From positions 6,247,623 to 6,311,622 of the forward strand of contig NZ_KB910518.1 of assembly GCF_000374185.1 (NCBI RefSeq): a DNA stretch of 64,000 nucleotides, in the 5' to 3' direction. The notes below the pieces were generated by a model. It made no database searches, had not been told where the DNA came from, and saw only the letters and a list, made by a program, of their open reading frames with translations. Source of the DNA: Paenibacillus sp. HW567. GTDB lineage: Bacteria; Bacillota; Bacilli; Paenibacillales; Paenibacillaceae. Position 1 is the stretch's first letter. Each line of letters opens with the position of its first letter. Below, in pieces: positions 51,798-60,904 of the stretch. The position numbers and the translations under genes were made by a program.

Positions 51798-51830
51798 CTA
51801 TAGAGCGGTAGAAATGAGGTGAACCATTGA

Positions 51831-52799
51831 ATGTACGAGTGGCACAAGCAAATCCAAATCATCGTTAATGAAATTGACGAGTGTATTAAGAATCGTAACA
51901 GTGAAGCTATAACGCTGCGATTTCTTTCTCACAAGTTAGGTTATTCCGAGTTTCATACTACGAGAAAATTCAAGGAAATATCGGGTATGCAATTTAGGGA
52001 TTATCTGCGGCAGAGAAAATTAGCGTTTGCATTAAAAGAGGTCCGGGATAGTGAAAGAAGCATTTTGGATATTGCTTTTGATTATGGTTTTTCATCACAT
52101 GAAGCGTTTACCAGGGCTTTCAAGGGAACCTATGGTGTAGCTCCAAGTGAATACCGGAAAAAGCCTATGCCTGTCGCCCTTCGTACAAAAATAAACTCGT
52201 TCGACCGCTACTTTTTCGGATATGGAGAGATGGGTATGATCCAATCTGCAGATGATATTAACATTTATTGTGTAACCATTCCCGCACACAAATTTTTGCA
52301 CATTAAAAATTATGAGAGTAATGGGTATTGGGATTTTTGGCAGAAGCAGAGTCTTATTCCGGGACAGGATAGCGAAACCATTTGCGGCTTACTTGATAGT
52401 ATCAAGGGCAAATTGGATGATGATGGCGGGAGTGAGTCTAACGGCGGCAGCGGTCAGATTATGGCATACATTAATGACCCGGATGGCAGACTCTGCGATT
52501 GGGGAATTCGACGCACAGAGTGTTTTGGTGTACGACTTCCTTTCGACTATAAAGGCGAAGTACCCCCACAAATGCTTATGATTGATGTTCCCGAAGCCGA
52601 GTATATTGTGTTTGAACATGGGCCATTCGATTATGAGCAGGAAAATCGTAGAGTAGAGGATAAGATGGAAACGGCAATGGCAACTTTTGATTTTGCCGAA
52701 ACGGGTCACTGCCTGGATACTTCCCCTGGGAGAATCAGTTACGTGTATCACGATCCAGAGCGGTTTTTGAAGTATATCCGGCCAGTACGGAAGTTATAA
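51831..52799 (+). CDS. AraC-family regulator with GyrI-like effector domain
   Basis: 322 residues. N-terminal AraC HTH pair: LRFLSHKLGYSEFHTTRKFKEISGMQFRDYLRQRKLAFALKEVRDSERSILDIAFDYGFSSHEAFTRAFKGTYGVAPSEYRK. C-terminal about 180 residues (YCVTIPAHKFLHIKNYES.., PPQMLMIDVPEAEYIVFEHGPFDY) is a GyrI/Rob-like small-molecule-binding domain. Such proteins sense amphipathic compounds. Probably part of the Crp-SDR operon. Confidence 0.9.
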   Translation: MYEWHKQIQIIVNEIDECIKNRNSEAITLRFLSHKLGYSEFHTTRKFKEISGMQFRDYLRQRKLAFALKEVRDSERSILDIAFDYGFSSHEAFTRAFKGTYGVAPSEYRKKPMPVALRTKINSFDRYFFGYGEMGMIQSADDINIYCVTIPAHKFLHIKNYESNGYWDFWQKQSLIPGQDSETICGLLDSIKGKLDDDGGSESNGGSGQIMAYINDPDGRLCDWGIRRTECFGVRLPFDYKGEVPPQMLMIDVPEAEYIVFEHGPFDYEQENRRVEDKMETAMATFDFAETGHCLDTSPGRISYVYHDPERFLKYIRPVRKL

Positions 52800-52868
52800 T
52801 CAATACAATCCTGCAGGGCATGGATTTGAATATGTATATGCAGGCTATTCGGCTATGAAACGTTACCT

Positions 52869-52909
52869 AAAAACAGAGGACCTCTATTTAAGAGATCCTC
52901 TGTTTTTTG
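52869..52909. terminator. Bidirectional terminator
   Basis: AAACAGAGGACCTCT pairs with AGAGATCCTCTGTTT (one mismatch) and is followed by T residues. It separates the AraC gene from the convergent kinase gene. Confidence 0.85.
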
Positions 52910-52913
52910 GCAG

Positions 52914-54629
52914 TTATTTATGGGAATTAAATTTCGGCTTTTCCAATCTGCTATGCTCACGCATGGCGTTCATCTGTCTTGCATGTCTTTCATCCCGGCG
53001 CTTTCCCCTTGTTCTGAGCTGGCTCAGCATTATGAGCAGCCCCACAGCGCCCAGCACATAAGAAACCATATGATTCACTTCATTCCACATGTTTACCGCA
53101 GTCAGAAGGGACACCGCGCCAATGATTGTTGCAATCATCCGCTGTGTATTCTTATTTTGTGTATCAATCAATTTTTGCTCAAAGGAACTGGATAGCTTTA
53201 CCCGTAGATTTCCGCTATCCATTTTATCTACTGCAGAAATGAACTTCTTGGTCGTAGGAAGGATTCCTTTTAGAAGATTCTTGCCTTCATCTACTACGTT
53301 GGAAAAGACATTTCCCCGTAGATCGTTCCGCATAACCTTTTCGACATAAGGCTTAACGGTCCCAATTAAATCAAGCTCAGGGTCCAGTCCTAGACAAAGG
53401 CCATAAACCGTGGCGATTGCTTTTCCCAAAAATGTTGTATTTGCAGGTAACTGAAAGGGCTGAGAAAAGAGGAAATCACGCAGCTCCTCAACATTGTCAC
53501 CAGACGTCACAAAACTCAAGTCAAACGTATCCCCGTTGATTTGTTCAAATAATAACGTGAGATTCCTTGAGAACACCTCTAAATCTACATTCCGTCTTAA
53601 GAATCGCAGATGATTAAGCGCGTCAATTGCGCCGTGAGGATCTTTTAGATACACAGCGATTACAAGTGCCACCATTTGTGCCTTCATATCATCTGCAATT
53701 CGTCCGACCATTCCAAAATCAATTAATGCTATGGTGCCGTCAGGCTGCACGAGAACATTTCCCGGGTGCGGGTCTGCGTGAAAGAAACCCTCGGTTAGAA
53801 TCTGTTCTACAAAAATTTCCATCAATGCCTTCGCCAGCTTAGTCCGATCCACACCCCAGGCATCAAGCTGGGCAAAATCATTGATTTTTACACCTTCCAA
53901 AAACTCCATGGTTAACACTTTTGAAGTTGTATAGGGCCAATAAATACCTGGAACAACGAGATCATCCCGATGGATGAACTGCATCTGAAATTCTTCTGCA
54001 TTCCGCCCCTCTTTTTGATAATCGAGCTCGTCCATAACGGTATCGTGAAACTCATCATACACAGCATCAAGGTCCATGAAGTCGGTAATCTTCGTCCGGC
54101 GTTTCAATAAACGAATAGCAACCTGTATGGATTTCCAATCAATAGCGATAATATCCTCGACCCCGGGACGCATAACTTTCACTGCAACTTCTTCACCAGT
54201 TCGTAATGTCGCCCGGTGTACCTGCCCTAAGGAAGCCGCTGCGATAGGAGTTGTACTGAACTCAGCAAAAATCTCGCCAATGGATGCTCCCAGTTCACTC
54301 TCCAGCTTGTGCTTGATCTCGGAAAAATCTACGGAATCTACGGAGTCCTGCAGCTTTGACAATTCATCAAGAATTTCCTTCGGCAAAAAATCCACTTGCG
54401 CACTAACATGCTGACCGAGCTTGATAATTAATCCACCCATATCCATAGCGGTCTTCGTAAAATACGTTGCCTGTTTTCGATATAATGCTTGTGTTTTCGC
54501 TTCAAAGCGCCGTCTTGGAATAAAATGCTTTTGCCTGCCCAGCCACCAGAAATCCCAAACAAACTTAAAAATCATCTGCATGGTTCTTCTGAACCGGACA
54601 TCCTTCATCAATCTAAAGAATTCGCTCAT
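52914..54629 (-). CDS. ABC1/UbiB-family protein kinase-like protein
   Basis: 571 residues. KxGQ motif as LIIKLGQHVSAQVDFLPKEI, AAAS loop PIAAASLGQVHRA replacing the P-loop, VAVKVMRPGVEDII lysine, ADPHPGNVLV (catalytic loop) and ALIDFGMVGRI (DFG). Two C-terminal membrane helices (MIATIIGAVSLLTAVNMW and MVSYVLGAVGLLIMLSQL). Members support isoprenoid-quinone biosynthesis or lipid homeostasis. Monocistronic; the 5' 200 bp up to 54836 shows nothing else. Confidence 0.9.
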   Translation of the reverse strand: MSEFFRLMKDVRFRRTMQMIFKFVWDFWWLGRQKHFIPRRRFEAKTQALYRKQATYFTKTAMDMGGLIIKLGQHVSAQVDFLPKEILDELSKLQDSVDSVDFSEIKHKLESELGASIGEIFAEFSTTPIAAASLGQVHRATLRTGEEVAVKVMRPGVEDIIAIDWKSIQVAIRLLKRRTKITDFMDLDAVYDEFHDTVMDELDYQKEGRNAEEFQMQFIHRDDLVVPGIYWPYTTSKVLTMEFLEGVKINDFAQLDAWGVDRTKLAKALMEIFVEQILTEGFFHADPHPGNVLVQPDGTIALIDFGMVGRIADDMKAQMVALVIAVYLKDPHGAIDALNHLRFLRRNVDLEVFSRNLTLLFEQINGDTFDLSFVTSGDNVEELRDFLFSQPFQLPANTTFLGKAIATVYGLCLGLDPELDLIGTVKPYVEKVMRNDLRGNVFSNVVDEGKNLLKGILPTTKKFISAVDKMDSGNLRVKLSSSFEQKLIDTQNKNTQRMIATIIGAVSLLTAVNMWNEVNHMVSYVLGAVGLLIMLSQLRTRGKRRDERHARQMNAMREHSRLEKPKFNSHK

Positions 54630-54836
54630 TCTTTTTCATCTACCTCAGGTCCTCTCTCACCCATTGATGTTGTTCCTAGCACTTTGCCTAAATCTCTCCT
54701 TTCATAAACAATCTACACGTTAGTATGATATTTCATACGAATCAAATTTTCAATAATTGGAGCGGGTTTTGAACCGTATGCATAGATAACTCTTTATCGC
54801 CAAGGATATGATTTGATCTCCATATATTGAGAGGTT

Positions 54837-56204
54837 CTAATACGCAGGGGTTGGAGTGCTGATCCGGTCAATGACCATCAGGGCGTCGAACTGCTCCTTC
54901 GGGACAAACCTCATCGACATCGGGACAATGACCTCGCTTGTCATCCCGTCTTCAGCGGCATAGATCGGCTTGAACATCCAGCTATTGGCCGCTTTTGCCT
55001 TGGTGTGGCCGGACAGATCGACGAACGTATTTTTGTAGCCGGACTGCATAATGGTTTGCTCCAGACTGCCCTTCGGCATCGGGCCAACTGAGAATGGCTT
55101 CATGGTTGTGATTGAAATGGTCTTGCCTCTGTTCATAAAGAAGCCGACAACATACATTTTATCCTTGAGCTTTTGGTGCAGCAGTTCTCCCATGCTCTTG
55201 AAGCTGTTACCCCATTTGCCGTCCTCCAGCACCCGGATGTCCGAGGTGTTCTTCGCAAGGTGGTCGTTGTGCGCCCACAGAATAACTTTTTTGCCCGGAT
55301 ATCTGACCTTCATCAGCCATTCCACATGCTCAGCCATCGCCCGGTCGCGTGCCTCGTAGGACTCTTGCACATTTGTGATCAAGCCATCCTGCAAAAAATG
55401 CACCCGGTCCTCCAGCGATTTCAGAACAACATCGACGATAGTAGGATCTTTTGGATACGCTGCTGCGAGCTGCTTCCGACGCTCTTTGATGTACTGGATA
55501 TACTTTTCGTATTCCGGCACATTACGCTGGATCACTTGCTCCATACCCTGTGTGTACTCTTTGTTCTCAGAAGCCAAACCATATTTATTCATAATCTCAT
55601 AGAAATCGGTGATCGCCTGCAGGTCAAATTGTTGAAAGGTTTTGCCGTACTCCTTGTCTTGTGTGGAGATGAAGTCGCTCACGCCGTAGGTCAGCAATGG
55701 CGAAGTGAACTGATTGTCGAAACCGGCCAGCTCCAGGGGCTTGGCTGTCTTGCGCGACTTCTTGATATAGTTGAACAGCTCCAGTGTCTCCTTGGAATGC
55801 CAGACCGGCAGGACGGAATACTGCATCATCTTTGTAGCGGTCATTTGATCAGCCTGCTTGTTGATAAATTCGGCATCACCGAGGCCGGACTCAAAGGCAA
55901 TCACATCAAATCCCAGCTCTTCATGCAAGTATTTAATCATTTTCGTCTTTATACTTGCATATTCGGCTACCCGGTGGAAGTTCTCGCCCAGACTGACCAC
56001 CGTTTTGCCGGCCAGCAGCGGTTTTAAAAAAGCCAGATCGCTATAATCCTCTCCGCTAAGTGACTTAATCTCATGCGCATCAGCCAGCGGCTTCGAAGTG
56101 GACTTCGGTGCATTCCCTGCAAAAACGTTTTGGCCGTATAGCAGCACCAGCAGTAGAGATAAGATAACGATGACCCTCCGGTTCCAATTCAACTTCATAG
56201 ACAT
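54837..56204 (-). CDS. Secreted erythromycin-esterase-like protein
   Basis: 455 residues, AGGAGG eight bases before the ATG. Signal peptide (residues 1-30, VFAGNAP). Ere fold motifs: TVVSLGENFHRVAEYASIKTKMIKYLHEELGFDVIAFESGLGDAEFIN (conserved His/Glu pair), PLELAGFDNQF, RDRAMAEHVEWLMKVRYPGKKVILWAHNDHLAKN (catalytic AHN.H). Cytosolic EreA/B hydrolyse macrolide lactones; this exported member may act on other esters. Monocistronic. Confidence 0.85.
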   Translation of the reverse strand: MSMKLNWNRRVIVILSLLLVLLYGQNVFAGNAPKSTSKPLADAHEIKSLSGEDYSDLAFLKPLLAGKTVVSLGENFHRVAEYASIKTKMIKYLHEELGFDVIAFESGLGDAEFINKQADQMTATKMMQYSVLPVWHSKETLELFNYIKKSRKTAKPLELAGFDNQFTSPLLTYGVSDFISTQDKEYGKTFQQFDLQAITDFYEIMNKYGLASENKEYTQGMEQVIQRNVPEYEKYIQYIKERRKQLAAAYPKDPTIVDVVLKSLEDRVHFLQDGLITNVQESYEARDRAMAEHVEWLMKVRYPGKKVILWAHNDHLAKNTSDIRVLEDGKWGNSFKSMGELLHQKLKDKMYVVGFFMNRGKTISITTMKPFSVGPMPKGSLEQTIMQSGYKNTFVDLSGHTKAKAANSWMFKPIYAAEDGMTSEVIVPMSMRFVPKEQFDALMVIDRISTPTPAY

Positions 56205-56375
56205 TCTGTGTTCCTCCTCAAATTTATGTACAACTTTCGCCCCATTATAGAAGGAGTAAATAAAGATTTGATAAAGGATAGATTCATAGATTGTTGCTGC
56301 TAGATATCAATCCAAGCATTCGTATAGCTTGTGCATAAAATGTAAAGAACTCATTTAAGTGTAGGGGGTATGTGT

Positions 56376-57413
56376 ATGAAAGGGTTAATCTTGTGTGCCG
56401 GCCGAGGAACGAGACTGCAGCCTTCGACTTATACCAAACCGAAGTGCATGTTACCCGTTAACGGAGAATATATTCTAGTCTCTATTATTAACAAGCTTGT
56501 CGCTGCCGGAATTAGCGAAATAGGAATCGTAGTGAGCCCTTCACAGGGCGAGATCCAGGAAACGATTGGGGATGGGGGGCGCTGGAATGCCTCTTTAACC
56601 TACCTGCTGCAAAAAGAAGCCCATGGACTGGCAGATGCAGTCCGCAGCGCGCAGTCTTTTATGGCGGATTCCCCTTTTCTGTTAATGCTTGGCGATAACT
56701 TGTATGAAGGGGATTTAGAGCCGCTGATCCAATCGCTGGACAAGGATACATCCGCGGCTTCGATCCTGCTCCAGCAGGTCAAGGAGCCGGAGCAATTTGG
56801 AGTCGCCACCATTGAAAATGGACAGATTATCAGTCTCGAGGAGAAGCCGCGTCATCCCAAATCCAATTTGGCTATTGTTGGTGTATATGTACTCACTGGG
56901 GCGATCTGGCCGGCAATTGAGAGACTTACACCTTCCCCGCGCGGCGAATACGAGTTGACGGATGGTATTCAAATGTTGATTACTGAAGGCAGGCATGTTG
57001 CGTACAGTGTAACGACTGCCCCTTTTTTTGACATCGGGACTCATGAACGCTGGCTTGGGGCGAACCGGTACCAGATGGATCGTGATCCGAACAACTTTGC
57101 AGCGCCATCCGGGCAGGACGGCTCGGTGCAGTGGATTCCTCCGGTTAGAGTTGATCCGACCGCCCGCGTAAGCAACAGTGTCATCGGCCCTCATGTGTAT
57201 ATTGGTCCGAATAGCGTCGTCGAGGATTGCATTCTGGTCAACAGCATTTTAACGGACCGGGTGTCATTGTCCCATGTTCATGCAGAGGGAAGTGTATTCG
57301 GTTCACGTGTTCATCTGGCGGAGCAGGAAACTCAGGAGCAGCCTGCCAGTCATATCCTGGGCGATCGCGCTACCGTTATTAGATTAAATCCTGATCTGCA
57401 AAACGATTCATAA
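56376..57413 (+). CDS. Sugar nucleotidyltransferase (RmlA/GlmU-like)
   Basis: 345 residues from the ATG at 56376, seven bases after AGGGGGT. MKGLILCAGRGTRLQPSTYTKPKCMLPVNGEYILVSII is the nucleotide-binding signature with catalytic Arg and Lys; LMLGDNLYEGDLEPLI gives the metal-binding Asp; FDIGTHERWLGANRY is shared with RmlA-type enzymes. Residues about 260-320 form hexapeptide turns (VDPTARVSNSVIGPHVYIGPNSVVEDCILVN), a short left-handed beta helix. It makes an NDP-sugar from a sugar phosphate. The glycosyltransferase with the basic tail follows after 118 bp. Confidence 0.85.
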   Translation: MKGLILCAGRGTRLQPSTYTKPKCMLPVNGEYILVSIINKLVAAGISEIGIVVSPSQGEIQETIGDGGRWNASLTYLLQKEAHGLADAVRSAQSFMADSPFLLMLGDNLYEGDLEPLIQSLDKDTSAASILLQQVKEPEQFGVATIENGQIISLEEKPRHPKSNLAIVGVYVLTGAIWPAIERLTPSPRGEYELTDGIQMLITEGRHVAYSVTTAPFFDIGTHERWLGANRYQMDRDPNNFAAPSGQDGSVQWIPPVRVDPTARVSNSVIGPHVYIGPNSVVEDCILVNSILTDRVSLSHVHAEGSVFGSRVHLAEQETQEQPASHILGDRATVIRLNPDLQNDS

Positions 57414-57531
57414 TAATCAAATATTTATTGGGGATTAGTCCAATCCATTGATCCGGGTGGACACATACACTTAAAGTAGTCTATTGCATCAGGCAACTAT
57501 GCGGAGAAAATACTTTAAGGGTAGGTGATTC

Positions 57532-58809
57532 TTGAAGATGATTGAATTATTATTGACGATTAACGACAAAGACGGCAGGTATACGGAGCATGCGGGTGTT
57601 GTTCTGGCATCAATCTTTTGCAATACTCAGCAGAAGATCAATGTGCACATTGTACACGATGATACCTTAACGGAAGAGAATAAGGCAAAGCTCACTCAAC
57701 TGGTGGATATTTTTCATCACAACATCAACTTTTACCATGTTTCTGTTCCTGGGGATTTGCAAGAGGTTGCTTCCGGTGTGCATAAAATCAACTATTGGAC
57801 AATAGCCAGTATGTACCGGTTATTGCTTCCGTTATTTATTCAGGCAGACAGGGTTATTTATCTGGACTGCGACATCCTGGTCAATATGGATATTAACGAA
57901 TTGTGGAGCATCGACCTTGGAGACCGTTATTTGGGCGCAGTGCTGGATCAGGGTGAAAATTTGCTGGAGTACTTTAATTCACTGGGTCTTAACGCGGAGC
58001 TGTATTTCAACTCAGGGGTCATTCTGTTTCATCTGAATAATATCCGCAATAAACCGACCTGGTATGAAGAAATGCTCAATTTCATGCGCGTTCATCCAAT
58101 GATGACTATGCCGGATCAGGATGTGCTGAATGCCATCTATAGCTCTAACTATTTGCAACTGGACCAGCGGTTCAATACGTTCGCTAGTTCTGAACTAGAC
58201 ATGGTTCAAAAAATCGTTCACTTCGCCGGGGATGAAAAATGGTGGGATAGCGATTCACCCGCAGCACCGATATACGCTAATTATCTGGCGATGACCCCGT
58301 GGGGCAGAGACCCGGCACCGGTACCTGTCTATGAGCCGGAGCCGGTGAGCATTTCGTTCGAGCCTCCTCCTCCAATGCCGCCAGCAGAGCCTCCGGCTGC
58401 GTTGCCAGAGCCACCCGCTCCAATAAATCCTGCCCCTGAAGCGGTAGTTCAGGTTCCCGAGGCAGTTCAGATTCCGGCAGCAGCTCCGGTCCCGTTAGCA
58501 GTTCCGGAGAATATTCACGTGAAGCCGCGCAGACGGAAACCCAGCAGATTGCTGCGGCTGAGACGGCTGAAGTTAAAACGGGTGCGGTTAAGACTCAGAC
58601 TGAAATTTAAAAAGAAAAAAATGCTCCGCGCCAAATACCGTTCCATAAAACGGCGGAAGCTGCTCAAACGTAAATTGGCAATGAAGAAAAGAGCACAGGC
58701 AACGAAGAAGCTGCGGTCAGCCCGCAAGAAGAACAAACATGCGGTGAAGAAGGTCCTGCTGAAAAAAAGCTCACATCGCACAAAAAGCACCTTAAAGCGT
58801 ACCTCATAA
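57532..58809 (+). CDS. Family 8 glycosyltransferase with proline-rich linker and histone-like basic tail
   Basis: 425 residues; TTG start after TAGGTGA (ATG at 57538 possible). Residues 1-250 are a GT8 domain: IELLLTINDKDGRYTEHAGVVLASIF, DxD motif in VIYLDCDILVNMDI, LNAELYFNSGVILFHL and MPDQDVLNAI, and a C-terminal IVHFAGDEKWWD with the metal-binding His. Residues about 265-328 are Pro/Ala/Val-rich. The last 95 or so residues contain about 48 Lys or Arg and essentially no acidic residues, in two styles: alternating basic-hydrophobic (RLKLKRVRLRLRLKF) and Ala-Lys-rich (RAQATKKLRSARKKNKHAVKK) like bacterial H1-type proteins. The tail may bind nucleic acid, teichoic acid or a spore polymer. Typical GT8 enzymes end where the linker begins. 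Confidence 0.85.
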   Translation: MKMIELLLTINDKDGRYTEHAGVVLASIFCNTQQKINVHIVHDDTLTEENKAKLTQLVDIFHHNINFYHVSVPGDLQEVASGVHKINYWTIASMYRLLLPLFIQADRVIYLDCDILVNMDINELWSIDLGDRYLGAVLDQGENLLEYFNSLGLNAELYFNSGVILFHLNNIRNKPTWYEEMLNFMRVHPMMTMPDQDVLNAIYSSNYLQLDQRFNTFASSELDMVQKIVHFAGDEKWWDSDSPAAPIYANYLAMTPWGRDPAPVPVYEPEPVSISFEPPPPMPPAEPPAALPEPPAPINPAPEAVVQVPEAVQIPAAAPVPLAVPENIHVKPRRRKPSRLLRLRRLKLKRVRLRLRLKFKKKKMLRAKYRSIKRRKLLKRKLAMKKRAQATKKLRSARKKNKHAVKKVLLKKSSHRTKSTLKRTS

Positions 58810-58826
58810 GGGAAATGCAAGCGAAC

Positions 58827-58863
58827 AAAGAAATCACTTCTTATTAGGAGTGGTTTCTTTTTA
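58827..58863 (+). terminator. Terminator of the GT8 gene
   Basis: AAAGAAATCACT pairs with AGTGGTTTCTTT (one G-T pair) and is followed by TTTT. Confidence 0.8.
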
Positions 58864-58865
58864 GG

Positions 58866-59065
58866 TCACTCTTGTACAAGCGGCAGGGAAAAGTAAAACC
58901 GGCTGCCTTTCCCGCCGTTTGTCTTCACACCGATTTCGCCTTTATGGAGGAGGACGATTTCCCGCGCGATGGCTAGCCCCAGACCGCTGTCTGGAACACG
59001 GCTATTCCGCGACCTGTCGATACGGTAAAAGGAATCGAACACATGAGGCAGCTCCAAAGCATGGA
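58866..59065 (-). pseudogene. Sensor histidine kinase, C-terminal fragment
   Basis: The last 65 or so codons of a HATPase domain: LPHVFDSFYRIDRSRN, G2 box DSGLGLAIAREIV, and GKGSRFYFSLPL to the stop at 58866. Upstream the coding sequence is replaced near 59065 by a copper amine oxidase fragment in the opposite direction. No phospho-acceptor or N-box remains. Confidence 0.7.
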
Positions 59066-59990
59066 TGCCGGTGAATATGGTGTCGGCAGGCTGGGACGTC
59101 CTATGGTGCTTGGAGACGATGTTCCGAGTAACACAACATTTATTGATGCGACACTTAGCGACAATGAGGGCAAACCCTACACCTCGCCTAAAGTTATCGG
59201 TGTCTTTGAGCGTTATGCCGATTCCGATTGGACCCATGCCGAAGGGCCAACTACCGAGAGCCGGGGGCGGATGGAGCTTGTCCTTCGCTTTATCTCGACG
59301 GTAGGCAACTATGACTATACCTTCGACTATGTGTTCCAGCAGAACGGGGACATCAAAGATATCCGCAATGGTACATTGACGGAGGAGCACACCCTTGCGC
59401 TGCACCATCAGCATATCTATAACTTCCGCCTGGATATGGATGTGGACGGGGAGAAGAATACAGTGCTTGAGCCGGACCCTTATGCAGCACCGGTTGAAGG
59501 CAACGAAGTGAAGAAGAGTGAAATGGTTCTTAATGAGAAGACCTACTATACGGAACAAGAAGCCGCACAGAAATTTGATCCGGATAAAATCCTGCTGGTG
59601 ACGAACCCGGACACCCGCAACAAATTTGGTTATCTGACAGGCTATCAAGTGATTCCGAATGCTGGCGGGACACATCCATTCGCGCAAAATCCGCTCTTCA
59701 GTGAGGATGATTACCTGCTTAAACGTGCGGGTTATCTGAAGAATCATTTCTGGGTTACACCGTACATGAAGAATGAGCTGTATACCGAAGGCAAGTATGT
59801 CAACCAGAACCCTAACGATACCGGCCTTGGGGCCTGGGCTGCACAGAACCGCAATATTATCAGCAGGACGATGTAGTTTGGATCACAACGGGTACAACCC
59901 ATATTCCTCGTTCGGAAGAGTTCCCAATGATGTCAACAGAGTGGGCCTCGGCGATGCTGAAGCCGTTCAACTTCATGGAATTCCATAATT
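59062..59990 (+). pseudogene. Copper amine oxidase, truncated and frameshifted
   Basis: The frame encodes the catalytic beta-sandwich of a primary-amine oxidase: DAGEYGVGRLGRPMVLG, topaquinone site in TVGNYDYTFDY, copper ligands HHQHIYNFRLDMDVDG, then FGYLTGYQVIPN and AGYLKNHFWVTPY. It stops at 59876 after IISRTM. Two bases back, another frame reads QQDDVVWITTGTTHIPRSEEFPMM..LKPFNF, which includes the third copper His. One base was lost near 59865. The N-terminal domains are missing, replaced by the histidine-kinase fragment. Not functional. Confidence 0.75.
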
Positions 59991-59995
59991 ATAAC

Positions 59996-60030
59996 AAAGA
60001 GGGCATCCCGCGACAAAGGATGCCCTCTTT
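59996..60030. terminator. Bidirectional terminator
   Basis: AAAGAGGGCATCC pairs perfectly with GGATGCCCTCTTT. It serves the minus-strand ABC operon and the amine oxidase relic. Confidence 0.9.
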
Positions 60031-60043
60031 GTTCACGACAATA

Positions 60044-60889
60044 TTACCCCTTAACCGCCGACCCGACGGTAAGCGCATTTTCGACTTGCTCGCTGAACAG
60101 CATATAGATCAGGACAGTAGGCAAGCTGGCAATGGTCATCGCCGCGCCCATTGCGCCCCAGTCCGTTGTGAATTGGCCCTGGAAGAACAGCAGGCCAAGC
60201 GGCAGAGTCTTCAGGCTTTCTTTGGTAATCAGGATGACGGCCATCGTGAACTCATTCCAGGAATTCAGGAAGATGAAGATCACCATCGTAGCAAGCGCCG
60301 GTCTGATAATCGGCATCATAATGCTGAAGAACGTACGGTAGATGGAAGCTCCATCAATACATGCCGACTCTTCCAGCTCATTCGGAATACTGCGGAAGAA
60401 GCCGTAGAATACAATAGAAGTAAAAGACAGGTTAAAAGCGATATAGGGAACAATGAGGGCGCCATACGTATTGACGAGATGGAAATCTCTGACCAGAATG
60501 GCCAGCGGAATCATGATAACCTGTATCGGGATGAACATGCCTATCATAATATAGGTATGTGCGATTCCCCGCAGCCGCCACTGCAGCCTCGCAACTGCGT
60601 AAGAGAACATGACAGATAGAACGATTGCTCCGATAACGGTACACGCGGCCACGATCACACTGTTCATGAAGTAGACAGGCACATTATATTTTGACCAGGC
60701 CTCTGTGTAATTTTCAAATCGTAGATGAGTCGGGAACCCAAAGGGATTAGTGACGAAGATCTCGTCGTTATTCTTAAGAGAATAGAAGATCATCCAGATC
60801 AAGGGATAAACCGACAAGAGCGCATACAGCCACATAAAGCCTGTGACGGGCAGGTTGTTTTTTCGCACCTTCTTAATAAGCCAGGCCAT
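60044..60889 (-). CDS. Sugar ABC transporter permease (MalG type)
   Basis: 281 residues with six membrane helices; AGGAAG before the ATG. The coupling EAA loop is ELEESACIDGASIYRTFFSIMMPIIRPAL (EAA---G---------I-LP). It pairs with the upstream permease as the inner-membrane channel of a CUT1-type importer. No ATPase gene is nearby, as usual for importers that share the MsmK/MsmX ATPase. 15-bp gap from the preceding gene, so co-transcribed. Confidence 0.9.
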   Translation of the reverse strand: MAWLIKKVRKNNLPVTGFMWLYALLSVYPLIWMIFYSLKNNDEIFVTNPFGFPTHLRFENYTEAWSKYNVPVYFMNSVIVAACTVIGAIVLSVMFSYAVARLQWRLRGIAHTYIMIGMFIPIQVIMIPLAILVRDFHLVNTYGALIVPYIAFNLSFTSIVFYGFFRSIPNELEESACIDGASIYRTFFSIMMPIIRPALATMVIFIFLNSWNEFTMAVILITKESLKTLPLGLLFFQGQFTTDWGAMGAAMTIASLPTVLIYMLFSEQVENALTVGSAVKG

Positions 60890-60904
60890 ATTTGTACACT
60901 TCCT

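Noticed and set aside
55173..56027. 284-codon plus-strand frame opposite the erythromycin-esterase-like gene
   Set aside because: Antisense shadow; the minus-strand protein has a signal peptide, ribosome binding site and catalytic motifs.
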